Below the pieces are notes generated by a model. That model searched no databases. It was not told the DNA's origin and saw only the letters and a program-made list of their open reading frames with translations. A stretch of 19,041 nucleotides of DNA. It comes from Acidobacteriota bacterium. GTDB lineage: Bacteria > Acidobacteriota > Terriglobia > Acidiferrales > UBA7541. The stretch spans positions 8,631 through 27,671 of the forward strand of contig PMOV01000286.1 of assembly GCA_003161195.1 (NCBI GenBank). Direction: 5' to 3'. Below are positions 1-8,395 of the stretch, one piece after another (position 1 is the stretch's first letter; the number at the start of each line of letters is the position of its first letter). A program made the position numbers and the translations under genes.

Positions 1-175
1 TGCAACCTGCGCGCCATTCTTAAGCTCTTTATTTGCAGCGTACTGCCATCTTTTGTCCAAGAAAAAATTGCCCCGTCCCCGCAAATTTACTCGTCCGGTA
101 AATCCTGCATGCAAAGTTTTAGACATCGTGCGCCAACCTTAAGATGCCGCGTTTTCCCTCTTCCTCGCCGGACGA

Positions 176-205
176 TTGACCACACTCAACACGACCTGCT
201 AATGT
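176..205 (+). promoter_or_regulatory. Candidate sigma70-type promoter of uvrA
   Basis: TTGACC at 176-181 is followed, after an 18-base spacer, by TAATGT at 200-205, preceded by TG at 197-198 as in extended -10 elements. It lies 60 bases before the uvrA start. No LexA-type palindrome was recognised, so SOS control is not supported by what I can see. The rest of 1-265 shows no convincing gene. Confidence 0.4.
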
Positions 206-265
206 TAAAAGTTATTCTGGTCGCAGTGTCGCTACTGTGCGCCGGAGCTCCTGTGGAGGGAGCGC

Positions 266-3208
266 TTGGGACTCATGGGCCTGACGAAACTGGTAGTGCG
301 CGGTGCGCGGCAGCACAATCTTAAAAATATCAGCGTGGAGATTCCGCGCAACTCCCTAACCGTCATCACCGGCCTCTCCGGCTCGGGGAAATCCTCGCTG
401 GCGTTTGACACCATCTATGCGGAGGGCCAGCGCCGCTACGTGGAATCGCTGAGCGCCTACGCCAGGCAGTTCCTGGACCAAATGGAACGTCCCGATGTCG
501 ACGTCATCGAGGGCCTATCACCCGCGATCGCCATCGAGCAGAAAACCACCACCCGTTCGCCGCGTTCCACCGTCGGCACCATCACGGAAATTTACGATTA
601 CCTGCGCGTGGTGTACGCCTCCGTCGGCGTCCCGCATTGCCCGAAGTGCGGCAAGGCCATCACCCGCCAGTCCAGCGAACAGATCGTACAGGCCATTCTA
701 CAGGGCGAGCTGTGCCATTCCGACGATCGCGTCATGATTCTCGCGCCCATCGTGCGCGGCAGAAAGGGCGCGTATCGCAAGGAACTGGAAAAACTTGCGC
801 AGGATGGCTACGTGCGCGTGCGCATCAATGGCGAATTGTATCCGCTTGATGCGCCGCCGACGCTGGACAAGCGCAAGAATCACACCATTGAGGTCGTCGT
901 GGATCGTTTGCTGGTAAAGCCGGGCATCGCGGCACGCCTGGAACAATCCATTGCCACAGCGTTGAAACTGGCTTCCGGCCTGGTAACCGTAGCCGTGGTG
1001 GGCGGCGCCGAACATGTGTTCTCTGAGAAGCTCGCTTGTCCCGACTGCGGTATTTCCGTCCCGCAGCTGGAGCCGCGCTCCTTCAGCTTTAACTCGCCGT
1101 ATGGCGCGTGCCCGGCTTGCAACGGCCTCGGCTCCAAATACGATTTTACCGCGGAAAAAGTCATCACCGATTGGACGCGGCCGCTGTTCGATGGCGGTTT
1201 GGGCCCGGGTTCCGCGAGCACCGGCCTGAAGCGCACGCTCGAACTCGCGGCTTACGCCCATGGCTTCCATCTGGATACGCCCTTTGACAAGCTGCCGGCG
1301 CGCGTCCAGAACATGGTGTTGTACGGCTACCCTCCGGCCAACGCGCCAGGCACGGAAGGCGGCAAGAAGAAAGCACGCGGCGAAAAGGGTTTCAACTTTA
1401 AAGGCATTCTGCAATTTCTGGACGAAAATTTCGCGGAATCCAGCTCCGACTCTTATCGCGAGTGGATGACGCGCTACATGTCCGCCACGCAATGCATCGC
1501 CTGCCACGGTAAGCGGCTGCGGCCGGAATCGCTCGCCGTCAAGCTTGGCGGACTTTCCATTGCGGATCTCACGGCGTTGTCCCTGCAAGCCGCGCGGGCC
1601 GCGGCAGACAAAATTCTGGGTCAGTTAAGCGCCCGCAACAAGGAAGTGGCCGGGCGCCCGCTCGAGGAAGTCGCGGAACGCCTGGATTTTCTGCTGGCCG
1701 TCGGCTTGAACTACCTGAGCCTCGATCGTTCCGCCGCCACGCTGAGCGGCGGCGAAGCGCAGCGCATTCGCCTGGCTACGCAGATCGGTTCGCGCTTGCG
1801 CGGTGTGCTCTACGTACTTGATGAACCGTCTATCGGCCTGCATGCCCGCGACAACGATCGCTTGCTCGGTTCCCTCGAACGATTGCGCAATCTCGGCAAC
1901 ACCGTGCTCGTCGTCGAACACGACGAAGACACCATTCGCCGTGCCGACTTCGTTCTGGATCTTGGCCCGGGCGCCGGAAACGCGGGAGGCTATCTGGTGG
2001 CGCAAGGCCAGCCGGAGCAGATTTCCGCCACGCCCGCATCGCTCACCGGGCAATATCTGAGCGGCGCCGCGCGCATCCCCGTTCCGGAAAAGCGCCGCAG
2101 CCCGAACGGCAAATCGATTCAGATTCTCGGCGCCACGGCGAATAATCTGCGCGACGTGGATATCACCCTGCCGCTCGGTTTGCTGACGGTGGTTACCGGG
2201 GTCTCCGGCTCCGGCAAATCCACGCTGGTCAACGATATTTTGTATCGCGCGCTGGCGCAGAAGCTCTATCGCGCGTCGGAAGCGCCGGCCACGCACCGCG
2301 AAATTCTCGGGGTTGAAAATATCGACAAGGTGATCGAAATCGATCAGGCGCCCATTGGCCGCACCCCGCGCTCGAATCCCGCCACCTACACCGGCGTCTT
2401 CGCGCCCATCCGGGAGCTTTTCTCCATGCTTCCGGAATCGCGCGAACGCGGCTACAAGCCCGGCCGGTTCAGCTTCAATGTGAAAGGCGGCCGCTGCGAA
2501 GCCTGCCAGGGCGACGGCTTGCGCCGCATCGAGATGAATTTTCTGCCGGACGTGTACGTCACCTGCGAGGTGTGCCGCGGCAAGCGCTACAACTCGGAGA
2601 CGCTCACGGTGCGTTATAAGGGCCACTCCATTAGCGACATTTTGAACCTGCAAGCCGTCGATGCTCTGCCGCTGCTCGAGAATATTCCGCAGATTCAACA
2701 AAAGCTCGCCACGCTCGTGGAAGTGGGCCTCGGCTACGTTACCTTGGGCCAATCGGCGACCACCCTTTCCGGCGGCGAAGCTCAACGCATCAAATTGGCA
2801 CGCGAACTATCCAAGCGCCAGACCGGCCGCACGCTGTACATTCTAGACGAGCCAACCACGGGCCTGCATTTCGACGACGTGCGCAAACTGCTCGATGTGT
2901 TGCAACGCCTCGTCTCGCTCGGCAACACCGTGCTGATCATCGAGCATCACTTGGACGTCATCAAGCAAGCCGATTGGATTATCGATCTTGGTCCCGAGGG
3001 CGGCGAAGGCGGCGGGCGCATCGTGGCGCAGGGTCCGCCGGAGAGCATCGCGCGCACCAAAAAGTCTTACACCGGCCAGGCGTTAGTGCGCGTGCTGAAC
3101 ATGAACGGACACGCCCACGATAATGGTGTTGGTCATAGCGGGGGCAATGGAGTTGCGGGCAGCGCTGGCAAAAGCGACGCAGATCCTTCTGCGCAGGGCC
3201 ACGGATGA
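266..3208 (+). CDS. uvrA: UvrABC system protein A (excinuclease ABC subunit A)
   Basis: DNA-damage recognition ATPase of nucleotide excision repair; it loads UvrB at lesions in the cytoplasm. The 980-residue product has the full UvrA plan. Walker A is GLSGSGKSS near residues 36-44. A C4 zinc module lies around 255-285 (CPDC...CPAC). The first ABC signature LSGGEAQRIRLA is followed by Walker B LYVLDEPSIGLH. The second Walker A is GVSGSGKST, then the C-terminal zinc finger (CEAC...CEVC), a second signature LSGGEAQRIKLA and LYILDEPTTGLH. Length fits the family (about 940-980). The TTG at 266 has GGAGGG five bases upstream. An in-frame ATG at 275 (three codons later) is a possible start but lies 14 bases from the same ribosome site. 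The last ~35 residues form a Gly/His/Ala/Ser-rich tail outside the conserved core. Identity is certain; only the start is open. Confidence 0.98.
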   Translation: MGLMGLTKLVVRGARQHNLKNISVEIPRNSLTVITGLSGSGKSSLAFDTIYAEGQRRYVESLSAYARQFLDQMERPDVDVIEGLSPAIAIEQKTTTRSPRSTVGTITEIYDYLRVVYASVGVPHCPKCGKAITRQSSEQIVQAILQGELCHSDDRVMILAPIVRGRKGAYRKELEKLAQDGYVRVRINGELYPLDAPPTLDKRKNHTIEVVVDRLLVKPGIAARLEQSIATALKLASGLVTVAVVGGAEHVFSEKLACPDCGISVPQLEPRSFSFNSPYGACPACNGLGSKYDFTAEKVITDWTRPLFDGGLGPGSASTGLKRTLELAAYAHGFHLDTPFDKLPARVQNMVLYGYPPANAPGTEGGKKKARGEKGFNFKGILQFLDENFAESSSDSYREWMTRYMSATQCIACHGKRLRPESLAVKLGGLSIADLTALSLQAARAAADKILGQLSARNKEVAGRPLEEVAERLDFLLAVGLNYLSLDRSAATLSGGEAQRIRLATQIGSRLRGVLYVLDEPSIGLHARDNDRLLGSLERLRNLGNTVLVVEHDEDTIRRADFVLDLGPGAGNAGGYLVAQGQPEQISATPASLTGQYLSGAARIPVPEKRRSPNGKSIQILGATANNLRDVDITLPLGLLTVVTGVSGSGKSTLVNDILYRALAQKLYRASEAPATHREILGVENIDKVIEIDQAPIGRTPRSNPATYTGVFAPIRELFSMLPESRERGYKPGRFSFNVKGGRCEACQGDGLRRIEMNFLPDVYVTCEVCRGKRYNSETLTVRYKGHSISDILNLQAVDALPLLENIPQIQQKLATLVEVGLGYVTLGQSATTLSGGEAQRIKLARELSKRQTGRTLYILDEPTTGLHFDDVRKLLDVLQRLVSLGNTVLIIEHHLDVIKQADWIIDLGPEGGEGGGRIVAQGPPESIARTKKSYTGQALVRVLNMNGHAHDNGVGHSGGNGVAGSAGKSDADPSAQGHG

Positions 3209-3343
3209 GCCGCTTTTCGCGCCATAGCGACGACTACTATCAGGTTTGCCACGACGTTTGCGACGCGGCGCGACATTTGCGTTCGGGGATTTTCTTGCAG
3301 CTTGCGCAACACCCTGCTTCTTCATAAAGTAAACCGCACACCC

Positions 3344-4348
3344 ATGAGCGTTTATCCCATTTCGCCCGTCACGCTCCGCGAGATTCGTACTTACCCGCTG
3401 GCTTCGCGGAAAAGCAAAGTACGGGTGCGAGACTTTGCGAAGCCGCCGGTCGCGAACGCTTCTATCAGCAAGTTCCTCGATTCTTTGCCGGCCATTCTCG
3501 CAGGCAGCGATTTCCGAGACCTCGCCGCCGCATTACAACGAGCCAAACGGCACCGCAAAGCTGTCTTGTGGGGACTCGGTGGCCACGTTATCAAAGTGGG
3601 GCTCGGTCCGATTCTCGCCGATTTGATGCGCCGCGGATTTGTCTCCGGCATCGCCATGAACGGCGCCGCGCTGGTACATGATTTTGAGATTGCGCTGAGC
3701 GGCGGCACTTCCGAAGACGTAGACGCCAGCCTGAAAACCGGTGAATTCGGCATGGCCACGGAAACCGGTCTCTTCCTGAATCAGATTTCCGTGACCGCCA
3801 CCTTTCACGGTATTGGCTATGGCGAAGCGGCCGGAAAATTTCTTGCGGGGCGCAAACTGGAGGGCGAAAACGCCGCGGCTTCCGTGCTGCTGAACGCCTA
3901 CCAGCAGCGCATTCCCGTTACCGTCCATCTGGCGATTGGCGCGGATATTCCGCACATGCATCCCATGGCGGATGGGGCGGCGCTGGGCGCGAGCACGCAC
4001 CACGATTTCCGCCTGTTCTGCGCCATGGTCGCGCAGATGGATGGCGGCGGGGCGTATCTGAATTGGGGGTCCGCAGTTATGCTTCCGGAGATTTTCCTCA
4101 AGGCCGTGGCCATCGCGCGCAACCGCGGCACGGCGCTGGACAAAATCACTACGGCGAATTTCGATTTCATCCAGCACTATCGGCCGCTGCAGAACGTGGT
4201 GCGCCGCCCGACGGCTGCCGCGGCCAGCGCCAAGGGCGCGCCGACTGCACGCGGCTTCGCCATCACCGGGCATCACGAATTGCTGATGCCGCTGCTGGCC
4301 ACAGCGTTGGTCTCGGGATGGCCGAAGAAATCGCGTGGTGGCAAATGA
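3344..4348 (+). CDS. Deoxyhypusine synthase-like family protein
   Basis: The 334-residue product resembles the deoxyhypusine synthase (DHS) fold family rather than a well-characterised bacterial enzyme. Residues 75-120 (KAVLWGLGGH, then a Leu/Gly stretch, then NGAALVHDFEIALSGG) match the NAD-binding 'TGANLVHD' region of DHS. Later blocks are AIGADIPHMHP (198-207), STHHDFRLF (217-225), NWGSAVMLPEIFLKA (240-254), a Tyr-Arg/RPT block (279-290) and ITGHHELLMPLL (307-318). The GGGvxKH segment that carries the catalytic lysine of true DHS seems to be replaced by GGGAYLNWGSAV, so transfer of an aminobutyl group to eIF5A is unlikely, and bacteria lack eIF5A. A possible polyamine or NAD-dependent role is inference only. 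The ATG at 3344 is preferred; an in-frame TTG at 3302 would add 14 unconserved-looking residues. Its stop overlaps the next gene (ATGA), suggesting translational coupling to the CPBP protease. Confidence 0.6.
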   Translation: MSVYPISPVTLREIRTYPLASRKSKVRVRDFAKPPVANASISKFLDSLPAILAGSDFRDLAAALQRAKRHRKAVLWGLGGHVIKVGLGPILADLMRRGFVSGIAMNGAALVHDFEIALSGGTSEDVDASLKTGEFGMATETGLFLNQISVTATFHGIGYGEAAGKFLAGRKLEGENAAASVLLNAYQQRIPVTVHLAIGADIPHMHPMADGAALGASTHHDFRLFCAMVAQMDGGGAYLNWGSAVMLPEIFLKAVAIARNRGTALDKITTANFDFIQHYRPLQNVVRRPTAAAASAKGAPTARGFAITGHHELLMPLLATALVSGWPKKSRGGK

Positions 4349-5436
4349 TACTTGATCCCGAGAGCCAGTTGCCGGTGGGCCCAGATAATCCGCCGGAGCC
4401 GTCATCGGTCTCGCCAACCGATGCGCGCGGCGCTCCGTCGCTGGGGACTCCGCCGCGCGACAAACTGGCGCCCGCAACCTTGTCGAGCGACGCGCCGCTG
4501 CATCCTTTCCCCAACGAAGCTCAGCTTGAGCCTTCGCCGCTTGGAGGCGATCCGATCTCCTACGCGGCGGTGTCCATTCCGCAGCCGGTCGAGTATTCGC
4601 CGGAGTATTGGCGATCCTCGCTGCAGTTGCCGGACGACTTGCGCATCTCGTGGTCCTGGTGGCACCTGCTGCTGTTCGTATGCGCGGCGGTGGCCAGCCC
4701 GTTCGTCATACCGCTGGCGATGGCTTTGGTCATCGCCATGTACACCCACGATTCCGCACCGCACATTCAGGCCATGTTCGCGAATCCGGGATTTCTGATT
4801 GCCGCACAACTGCTGTTGTTTGCGGCGCTCTTCTTTTTCCTGTACATCACGCTGGCGGTGCTGCGCGATGCGCCCTTCTGGCGGACGCTGGGCTGGCGCA
4901 AACTCTCCGACCGCGTGGGCAACCGCAAGCCCTGGATGTTCCTGGTGTGGGGCAGCGGGCTGGCGCTGTTTGTGGCGGTAGCCAGTTCGCGCGTGAAAGG
5001 CACAGAGAACGCGCCGATCGAAGAGCTCTTTAAGGATCCGCACTCGGCGTTGCTGCTGATGGCCATGGCGGTGTTCGTGGCGCCGCTGGTGGAGGAGACA
5101 GTGTTTCGCGGCTACCTGTACCCGCTCTTTGCCGGCGGCTTCTCGCGCGCCGCGGCACGCTTCGGCATGGATTCGCCGCGCGCGGTGCGCTTTGGCATGA
5201 CCAGCGGTATCCTGCTGACGGGATTCCTCTTCGGCATCATGCACGGTTCGCAGCTGGGGTGGAATTGGAGTCTGGTGAGCCTGCTGACGCTGGTGGGTGT
5301 GCTCTTTACCTTTGCGCGGGCGAGCACGGGCACGGTGCTGGCCAGCTTTCTGATGCATCTCGGGTACAACTCGCTGATTGCGGTGTCTTCCATTCTGGTG
5401 ACCAGAGGCTTTCAGCACATGCCGAAAGGTCACTGA
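4345..5436 (+). CDS. CPBP family intramembrane glutamic endopeptidase (CAAX protease/Abi-like)
   Basis: Polytopic membrane protein of the CPBP (Rce1/Abi) superfamily, in which members cleave prenylated proteins or peptides within the membrane or act in bacteriocin immunity. All three family motifs are visible in the 363-residue product: EExxxR (E250, E251, R255 in VEETVFRGYLYP), FxxxH (F296, H300 in FGIMHG) and HxxxN (H338, N342 in MHLGYN). Residues 1-100 are hydrophilic, Pro/Ser/Ala-rich and probably disordered. Hydrophobic segments lie at about 105-132, 150-173, 197-214, 236-250, 286-300, 307-325 and 330-352. The start at 4345 overlaps the stop of the upstream DHS-like gene (ATGA), which supports coupling. 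The frame is open upstream and an ATG at 4318 is an alternative. The substrate cannot be deduced. Confidence 0.88.
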   Translation: MILDPESQLPVGPDNPPEPSSVSPTDARGAPSLGTPPRDKLAPATLSSDAPLHPFPNEAQLEPSPLGGDPISYAAVSIPQPVEYSPEYWRSSLQLPDDLRISWSWWHLLLFVCAAVASPFVIPLAMALVIAMYTHDSAPHIQAMFANPGFLIAAQLLLFAALFFFLYITLAVLRDAPFWRTLGWRKLSDRVGNRKPWMFLVWGSGLALFVAVASSRVKGTENAPIEELFKDPHSALLLMAMAVFVAPLVEETVFRGYLYPLFAGGFSRAAARFGMDSPRAVRFGMTSGILLTGFLFGIMHGSQLGWNWSLVSLLTLVGVLFTFARASTGTVLASFLMHLGYNSLIAVSSILVTRGFQHMPKGH

Positions 5437-5506
5437 GCGATTCCTCAGCGCGCGGCTTACGCGGTAAGATAAAAACAGACACTACAAACGAACGGATGGG
5501 AACCGC

Positions 5507-6577
5507 ATGTACGTTGCACAACCGATTGAGTGGACCGACGCGGGGGTGGTGATGCTGGACCAGCGGCGGCTTCCCGCGGAAGAGATTCGCTACACGTATA
5601 CGGATTATCGCGAGGTGGCCAAGGCCATTCGCGAGATGGTGATTCGCGGCGCGCCGGCCATCGGCGTGGCCGCGGCGATGGGGTATGCGCTGGGCGTGCT
5701 GCACTCGCCGGCGAAGAGCGTGGACGAGCTGCGCGCCGAGCTGCCGGTGATTCGTGAGGCGCTGGCGCAGACGCGGCCAACGGCGGTGGATTTGTTCTGG
5801 GCGCTCGAGCGCATGTCGAGCAAATTCGCGGCGCTGGATGCGGCGCGCGCCAGCTTGGCCGCGATTCGCGCGGAGATGGTGGCCGAAGCGCATCGCGTAC
5901 ACCTCGAGAAGAAGGCCACCGACGAAGCCATCGGGAAATTCGGCGCGGAGTTTATGCCCAGCGAAGGGCTGGTAATGACGCAGTGTAACGCGGGCGCCCT
6001 GGCCACCGCAGGAATCGGCACCGCGCTGGGCGTCATTCGCGTGGCGTTTGCTATGGGCAAGAAGCTCCATGTGCTGGTGCCGGAGACGCGGCCTTACCTG
6101 CAAGGCGCGCGATTGACCGCTTGGGAGCTGATGAAGGGCGGCATTCCGCTGACGCTGATTACCGACAACATGGTCGGCCACTTCCTGAAAACGGGCAACG
6201 TGAAGGCCATCGTCACCGGAGCGGACCGTGTGGCCGCCAACGGCGATACCGCCAACAAAATCGGCACGTACCAGATTGCCGTGCTGGCGCGGGAAAACAA
6301 TGTGCCGTTCTATATTGCGGCGCCGATTTCCACGTTTGACCTGACGATTGCCAGCGGTGAGGACATTCCCATCGAGCAGCGCTCGGCGGAGGAAGTGACG
6401 CACATCCAGGGCGTGCGCATCGCGCCAGATGTGCCGGCCGCGCACCCGGCGTTTGATGTTACGCCTGCGCGGTACATCACCGGGATTGTAACGGAGCGCG
6501 GCGTGGCGCGCGGGCCGTACACGGAGTCGCTGCGCGACTTGGCGGCGCCGCAGCCGGCGCTTTCCACCGCTGGGTAG
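5507..6577 (+). CDS. mtnA: S-methyl-5-thioribose-1-phosphate isomerase
   Basis: Cytoplasmic enzyme of the methionine salvage pathway; it converts 5-methylthioribose-1-phosphate to 5-methylthioribulose-1-phosphate. The 356-residue product carries RGAPAIG at 47-53, the catalytic Cys160 in TQCNAG and Asp240 in VTGADRVAANGD followed by NKIGTY. These two positions match the numbering of the characterised Bacillus MtnA. Length is typical (about 350). The ATG at 5507 has a weak GGATGGG about six bases upstream. The 70-base gap after the CPBP gene contains a small perfect hairpin, CTTAC-GCG-GTAAG (5455-5467), and a possible -10, TAAGAT, so mtnA may have its own promoter. The other salvage genes are not nearby. 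Some MtnA-family proteins act on ribose-1,5-bisphosphate, but the sequence fits MtnA best. Confidence 0.95.
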   Translation: MYVAQPIEWTDAGVVMLDQRRLPAEEIRYTYTDYREVAKAIREMVIRGAPAIGVAAAMGYALGVLHSPAKSVDELRAELPVIREALAQTRPTAVDLFWALERMSSKFAALDAARASLAAIRAEMVAEAHRVHLEKKATDEAIGKFGAEFMPSEGLVMTQCNAGALATAGIGTALGVIRVAFAMGKKLHVLVPETRPYLQGARLTAWELMKGGIPLTLITDNMVGHFLKTGNVKAIVTGADRVAANGDTANKIGTYQIAVLARENNVPFYIAAPISTFDLTIASGEDIPIEQRSAEEVTHIQGVRIAPDVPAAHPAFDVTPARYITGIVTERGVARGPYTESLRDLAAPQPALSTAG

Positions 6578-6636
6578 AACCACCCACTAACCACCGAAGG
6601 GATTATCGACCCTGCGCGAGCTGCGTTTGCGTGTCC

Positions 6637-6984
6637 TTAGTTGGCGGTTGGCGCGGCGATGCTTGCGGACTGTGTAGCGTAGCCGAGGAGGATGCCGACG
6701 ATGGTGCCGGGAATGATGATCTCCACGTAGTGAGCATGTTGGAGTGCGGCGACCACGAAGGCTAGCGCGAAACCAAGTACGGCGCCGAACGCCACGCCAG
6801 CCAGCAGGGAGCGAACCTTCAGGGCGAAGAGGCCTGCAGCCAGGCCGACGATGGCGTCCTTGATCATGGAGCCCACAACGATTTGCAGGAGCATGGCGCG
6901 GACTTCTGGGGTGAACCAGGAGGTTGCGCCGTCGAGGGCGCCGAGGATTAGGCCCAGGACTACGCCGATACCGATTTTCTTCAT
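6637..6984 (-). CDS. Small Gly/Ala-rich membrane protein of unknown function
   Basis: I do not recognise a family. The 115-residue product is almost entirely hydrophobic, with likely membrane segments at about 4-20, 33-55, 60-82 and 88-106. Small-residue packing motifs recur (GVVLGLILGALDG, GVAFGAVLGFALAF, GTIVGILLG). The N-terminus MKK suggests cytosolic entry, and the C-terminal tail is short and polar. AGGGAG ends about ten bases before the ATG, a good ribosome site. This and the preserved hydrophobic pattern argue for a real gene. It converges on mtnA with 59 bases between stops and has a long non-coding region upstream. Function is unknown. Confidence 0.72.
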   Translation of the reverse strand: MKKIGIGVVLGLILGALDGATSWFTPEVRAMLLQIVVGSMIKDAIVGLAAGLFALKVRSLLAGVAFGAVLGFALAFVVAALQHAHYVEIIIPGTIVGILLGYATQSASIAAPTAN

Positions 6985-7320
6985 GGCGTGTTTGTCTCCC
7001 TTATTGCGGCGGCGATACCTATCTGTTGTGCTGTTGGACGTGCCGATTCGCGAACTGTGGCGGGAGTTTATGCCAAGCTGCGGCTGTGGGGCAATCTAGA
7101 GTTTCTGGCGGCGGAACAGCCCCCGGGGTTTTGTGTAGGTGTTCATTCCAGTTACCTATTTTGATGGCGTGCTTGGCGGTCCGGCGTGCGGACGACAAAG
7201 GCACCAATGCGGGATTGGCGTTCCCAGAGCCGATCTAGTCGAGTTGCGCTTGGCGTGACGTCTTTTTGGTCTGGAGTGCGCAGCGCACAGGCGGGAATGC
7301 CTATGCTACCAGAGGCAAGA

Positions 7321-7425
7321 TGTCGCCCTAAAGGGTGTCGCTACCAAGTCAAAAGCTTATAGGCTGAAACCAATGCCGCTCCATTGGCAAGCCTGAGTGA
7401 TGCGACGCAAAGCTCATAGGCTGAA
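7321..7425. repeat. Short dispersed-repeat cluster with inverted symmetry
   Basis: AAAGCTTATAGGCTGAA (7352-7368) recurs as AAAGCTCATAGGCTGAA (7409-7425), 17 bases with one difference and 57 bases apart. Each has the partial inverted symmetry AGCY...RGCT. They are preceded by TGTCG-CCCT-AA-AGGG-TGTCG (7321-7340), a small palindrome inside a direct repeat. Between them is the hairpin CCAATG...CATTGG (7370-7387). The core resembles the tandem repeat at 9094-9143. This looks like a family of small intergenic repeats rather than an insertion sequence; no terminal repeats or transposase are present. Confidence 0.5.
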
Positions 7426-7592
7426 GCGTGCGCTACCTAAGTGCTTTGTTTGCGTTAAAAATGTTTTTTGGACCTCTGAAACGGCGGGGGCGAAATTGGG
7501 ATACTGGACAGCGATCTGCTAGCTAAGTAGGTTGTTTATGTGTGATTTAGGTTTTCAGGTATGATAGAAATTGGGCGCAGTTCTTTACTTGG

Positions 7593-7623
7593 ATAGTAGA
7601 GCATAGAATACGCTAGATGTCAA
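7593..7623 (-). promoter_or_regulatory. Promoter-like site with no obvious gene
   Basis: On the minus strand a perfect TTGACA (7623-7618) is followed after 19 bases by TACTAT (7598-7593). The spacer is longer than the 17-base optimum. The element is framed by the inverted repeat TACTTG (7586-7591)/CAAGTA (7621-7626) in an AT-rich stretch. It points toward the small membrane gene about 600 bases away, or toward an unrecognised RNA. Confidence 0.3.
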
Positions 7624-7680
7624 GTACTATTTTGGGTTTTTGGTCTAACACATCGAAGGTGCGCGGGAGCAATTGAACCG

Positions 7681-8382
7681 CTAGCGGGGGTGGCGGATGC
7701 GTTCGGCCAGGTTGCGGGCACGTTGGCGGGCGATGTCGACGAGATGGGGGTCGGCGGAGATTTGGTCTAGTAAGGGGAGGAGGTCCTGTGGTTCGGGGAG
7801 TAGGCCGCGGGAGAAGTCGGTGTCGCATTCGAGGAGGGCGTCGTTGATGCCCAGGCGGTCGTATTTCATGCGGCGGGAGAGGGTTTCGATGTTTTCCTGC
7901 TGGCGGGCCAGGCCCTCGAAGATTTGGAGGAGCTGGGTGGCGGGGGCGTTCAGGGTGTAATTGAATTTGGTTTCGTGGGTGACGTTGCCCTGGCGCCAGC
8001 GGAAGGTTTTTTCGCCTAAGCTGGCGATTTTACGGTGGACGTCGAGGTCTTGGGACTCAAAATGATTGAGTTGGGCGGAGAGGGCGAACATTTTGGCGCG
8101 CAGCGGGGCGCTGATGAGGAAAGAGGTGGCGCCGGGCTCATCATCGAGCTGGCGGATTTCGTAGGTGGCGTTGTCGGAATCTTCGTGGAGGATGATTTCG
8201 ATGAGTTCGGGAGTGCTGGATTTGAAGACGCGGCGGAAGGTTAGCTCGGCGGAGGCGGAGGGAGAAGGAGCGGCGGACGCGGACTGCGAGGATGAAACTG
8301 CGATAGCCTGGCGCGCGGCGGCGGCGTGCGGCGGGGCACACATGCAGAGGGCTAGAAGCAGCATGGAGATGCGGAGGATCAT
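7681..8382 (-). CDS. Secreted protein of unknown function downstream of ruvC
   Basis: The 233-residue product starts with a clear signal peptide: a hydrophobic core ISMLLLALCMCA, then a small-residue cleavage region near HAAAA (about residues 19-23). There is no good lipobox. A Ser/Ala-rich linker (about 28-45) follows, then a soluble, mixed alpha/beta-looking domain. This includes a predicted Glu/Gln/Arg-rich helix near residue 165 (GLARQQENIETLSRRMKYD) and ends in a helical stretch, LVDIARQRARNLAERI. I recognise no enzyme motif. It starts 13 bases after the ruvC stop on the same strand, so it is probably co-transcribed with ruvC, although a periplasmic or extracytoplasmic protein has no obvious role in Holliday-junction processing. 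Stop is TAG at 7681-7683. Confidence 0.75.
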   Translation of the reverse strand: MILRISMLLLALCMCAPPHAAAARQAIAVSSSQSASAAPSPSASAELTFRRVFKSSTPELIEIILHEDSDNATYEIRQLDDEPGATSFLISAPLRAKMFALSAQLNHFESQDLDVHRKIASLGEKTFRWRQGNVTHETKFNYTLNAPATQLLQIFEGLARQQENIETLSRRMKYDRLGINDALLECDTDFSRGLLPEPQDLLPLLDQISADPHLVDIARQRARNLAERIRHPR

Positions 8383-8395
8383 CGCTGGACGAAAT

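Larger units (their letters stand above)
6985..7680. other. About 0.7 kb without a credible gene; repeat-bearing intergenic region
   Basis: Only short, unconvincing reading frames occur here. The 7440-7640 part is more AT-rich than its surroundings. It holds paired AAAGCYTATAGGCT-like repeats, an imperfect palindrome, a CCAATG/CATTGG hairpin (7370-7387) and a promoter-like site on the minus strand (7593-7623), each listed separately. The end nearest 6985 should contain the promoter of the small membrane protein, but I could not pick out a convincing one. Confidence 0.6.

Noticed and set aside
109..324. Plus-strand frame of 71 codons overlapping the uvrA start
   Set aside because: It covers the uvrA promoter and start and has no recognisable content.
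1625..2785. Minus-strand frame of 386 codons opposite uvrA
   Set aside because: It lies wholly antisense to highly conserved uvrA sequence, is Arg/Ala/Gly-rich with no family resemblance, and reflects GC-rich codon use on the other strand.
4402..5433. Minus-strand frame of 343 codons opposite the CPBP gene
   Set aside because: Antisense to a gene with three intact family motifs; composition is Gln/Arg/His-rich as expected for a shadow frame.
5306..6583. Minus-strand frame of 425 codons opposite mtnA
   Set aside because: The mtnA frame has exact catalytic residues; the antisense product is Arg/His-rich with no recognisable motif.
7019..7207. Minus-strand frame of 62 codons upstream of the small membrane protein
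   Set aside because: Short, no ribosome site, no hydrophobic or domain pattern; overlaps the expected promoter area.
7250..7450. Possible CRISPR array in the repeat-bearing region
   Set aside because: Only two 17-base copies 57 bases apart with neighbouring unrelated hairpins; there is no regular repeat-spacer pattern and no cas gene.
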